Shown here in pieces: positions 63,062 to 64,000 of a stretch of 64,000 nucleotides of DNA; position 1 is the stretch's first letter, and the number at the start of each line of letters is the position of its first letter. The stretch lies in NCBI GenBank assembly GCA_035555595.1, contig DATMGK010000054.1, forward strand, positions 1-64,000, read 5' to 3'. Under the pieces are notes generated by a model. The model saw only the letters and a program-made list of their open reading frames with translations, had not been told where the DNA came from and made no database searches. A program made the position numbers and the translations under genes. The DNA comes from Croceibacterium_A sp035555595. GTDB lineage: Bacteria > Pseudomonadota > Alphaproteobacteria > Sphingomonadales > Sphingomonadaceae.

Positions 63062-63778
63062 TCAGTTTGCGCCCGCGAAGGTGAGGCGAAGCTTGTCCAG
63101 CGCGGCGGCCTTGAGTTGGTGCACGCGCGGGACGCTGACACTCAGAACCTCGGCGATCTCGGCCAGGTTCAGCTCCTCCACGAAATAGAGCTGGATGACC
63201 AACTGGTGCCGTTCCGGAAGGCCAGCGATGGCGCGTATCAGCAATTCGCGATCTTCCACCTGCAACAGTGCCTGTTCGGCATCCACTTCGTCAGCGGCAA
63301 AGGCGATGTCGGTTTCGGAATAGCATTCCTCGATAGAGGCGATCTGGATGGAGTCGCCACGCATCCGGTGAAGTTCATCGGGCGACAGGCCCATAGCCTC
63401 GGCAAGTTCCTTCAGCGACGGCGCCCGGCCGAGGAATGTGGCCAGGCGCGATTCCTCGTCTTCCATCCTCCGCCTGCGGGAACGTGCGCCGCGCGCCTCG
63501 TGCGAATTGCTGCGCAGCAGATCGACCATCGCACCGCGCACCCGCAGGCGGGCATAGGCGGCGAATCCGTCTTCGTTCGGCCGTTCATGACGCTGGGCGC
63601 ATTCGGTCAGCGCGACGAGCCCGGCCTGCACCAGGTCGTCCACGTCCACCGCTGGGCCGCCGCTGCCCGACAGATGCCAGGCAAGCTTGCGGACCATGGG
63701 CAGAAACCGCGTCACCCGTTCGCCGACATTGCCACGATAGGCGCTGGCGGCCGAGAACTGGGTTTGATCGTGAATCAT
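63062..63778 (-). CDS. fliA: Flagellar sigma factor FliA (sigma-28)
   Basis: 238 residues. Region 2 (VRKLAWHL...VDVDDLVQAGLVALTE), region 3 ('APSLKELAEAMGLSPDELH') and region 4 ('LPERHQLVIQLYFVEELNLAEIAEVLSVSVPRVHQL') have FliA layout and length. It drives late flagellar and chemotaxis genes. Its ATG overlaps the flhA stop (ATGA). A 177-base gap with nothing recognisable separates it from the acyltransferase. Confidence 0.92.
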   Translation of the reverse strand: MIHDQTQFSAASAYRGNVGERVTRFLPMVRKLAWHLSGSGGPAVDVDDLVQAGLVALTECAQRHERPNEDGFAAYARLRVRGAMVDLLRSNSHEARGARSRRRRMEDEESRLATFLGRAPSLKELAEAMGLSPDELHRMRGDSIQIASIEECYSETDIAFAADEVDAEQALLQVEDRELLIRAIAGLPERHQLVIQLYFVEELNLAEIAEVLSVSVPRVHQLKAAALDKLRLTFAGAN

Positions 63779-64000
63779 GCGGCCAGAGGCTCCCTCTCGT
63801 GCTCGATCATTTCAGGCCCGCCCGTCAGTTGCGGCGGTGCCTGCTCCTCTCCGCCGACGATGGAGATGACCTCGATCGGCTGGGCGGCGGGCAATTCGTT
63901 GATGGACAGGACCGCGCAAGCAGGCGCGCGCAGGCGCAGCAGAGCGGCGAGCGGGCGACGCGCACGGGGCTGCACGATCAGTGCGGGCGTGGGTCCACCA
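63775..64000 (-). CDS. flhA: FlhA flagellar export protein, C-terminal fragment (cut by right edge)
   Basis: The last 75 residues only. 'PALIVQPRARRPLAALLRL' and 'CAVLSINELPAAQPIEVISI' match the C-terminal subdomain of the FlhA cytoplasmic ring, the type III flagellar export gate. An extra acidic tail of about 25 residues follows. The gene continues beyond the window; fliA is translationally coupled downstream. Confidence 0.85.
   Translation of the reverse strand, partial: GGPTPALIVQPRARRPLAALLRLRAPACAVLSINELPAAQPIEVISIVGGEEQAPPQLTGGPEMIEHEREPLAA

Overview
The window is high-GC DNA, densely packed with genes, and reads as the chromosome of an alphaproteobacterium, most likely a sphingomonad (Novosphingobium/Sphingobium/Erythrobacter-like; the genus cannot be fixed from sequence alone). 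The clues are a ChpT phosphotransferase of the CckA-ChpT-CtrA relay, an RpoH with the alphaproteobacterial-style RpoH box, a class A RNase P RNA, a TorF-type porin, PepSY/TonB iron-uptake genes, PQQ dehydrogenases and many aromatic-catabolism families. I see no insertion sequence, prophage or CRISPR array.

Layout. 1-11 kb is core housekeeping: a PepSY membrane protein cut by the left edge, rpoH, a RluD-type pseudouridine synthase, a JAMM protease, chpT, a peptidoglycan amidase, rnpB, a PPP phosphatase, a TorF porin, a SIMPL protein, glyoxalase I, der and an exported esterase. 11-16.3 kb is an iron region: PepSY + DUF3649-like + TonB siderophore receptor, then bfr and bfd. 16.3-20.2 kb holds two SPOR-domain proteins around a ParA-like ATPase and a ribbon-helix-helix protein. 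20.2-26 kb has pyrC'(apparently non-catalytic)-pyrB, sppA, tRNA-Val(CAC) and two PilZ genes. 26.2-37.5 kb is one long co-oriented series: serS, surE, a K+ channel, a HAD phosphatase, then the propionyl/methylmalonyl-CoA genes (epimerase, mutase, biotin carboxylase/BCCP subunit) with bioB and an O-acetylhomoserine sulfhydrylase.

37.5-55.6 kb is an accessory oxidative region. It has molybdenum-cofactor helpers (mocA-like, xdhC), an exported tannase/feruloyl-esterase-type hydrolase, an IorAB-type molybdenum hydroxylase with a divergent MarR regulator and a clear 26-bp palindrome, and then two cassettes in opposite orientation, each pairing a quinohemoprotein (PQQ + cytochrome c) alcohol dehydrogenase with SnoaL/NTF2-like proteins. 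Between and beside them lie an exported intradiol ring-cleavage dioxygenase lipoprotein, a phytoene-dehydrogenase-like flavoprotein and a Tat-exported carotenoid/stilbene-type cleavage dioxygenase. Nearly all carry export signals, so this looks like a periplasmic pathway for a phenolic or isoprenoid-like substrate.

55.7-62.9 kb is, in my view, the most interesting part: five overlapping genes encoding a GT-C glycosyltransferase, a HAD phosphatase-UbiA prenyltransferase fusion, a GtrA membrane protein, a DprE1-like oxidase and a DprE2-like reductase. This is the complete polyprenyl-phosphoryl-D-arabinose pathway known from mycobacterial arabinan synthesis, here in a Gram-negative, next to an OafA/SGNH O-acyltransferase. 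The right edge is flagellar: fliA (sigma-28) coupled to the 3' end of flhA. Many genes overlap by 1, 4 or 8 bases, and GTG/TTG starts are common.
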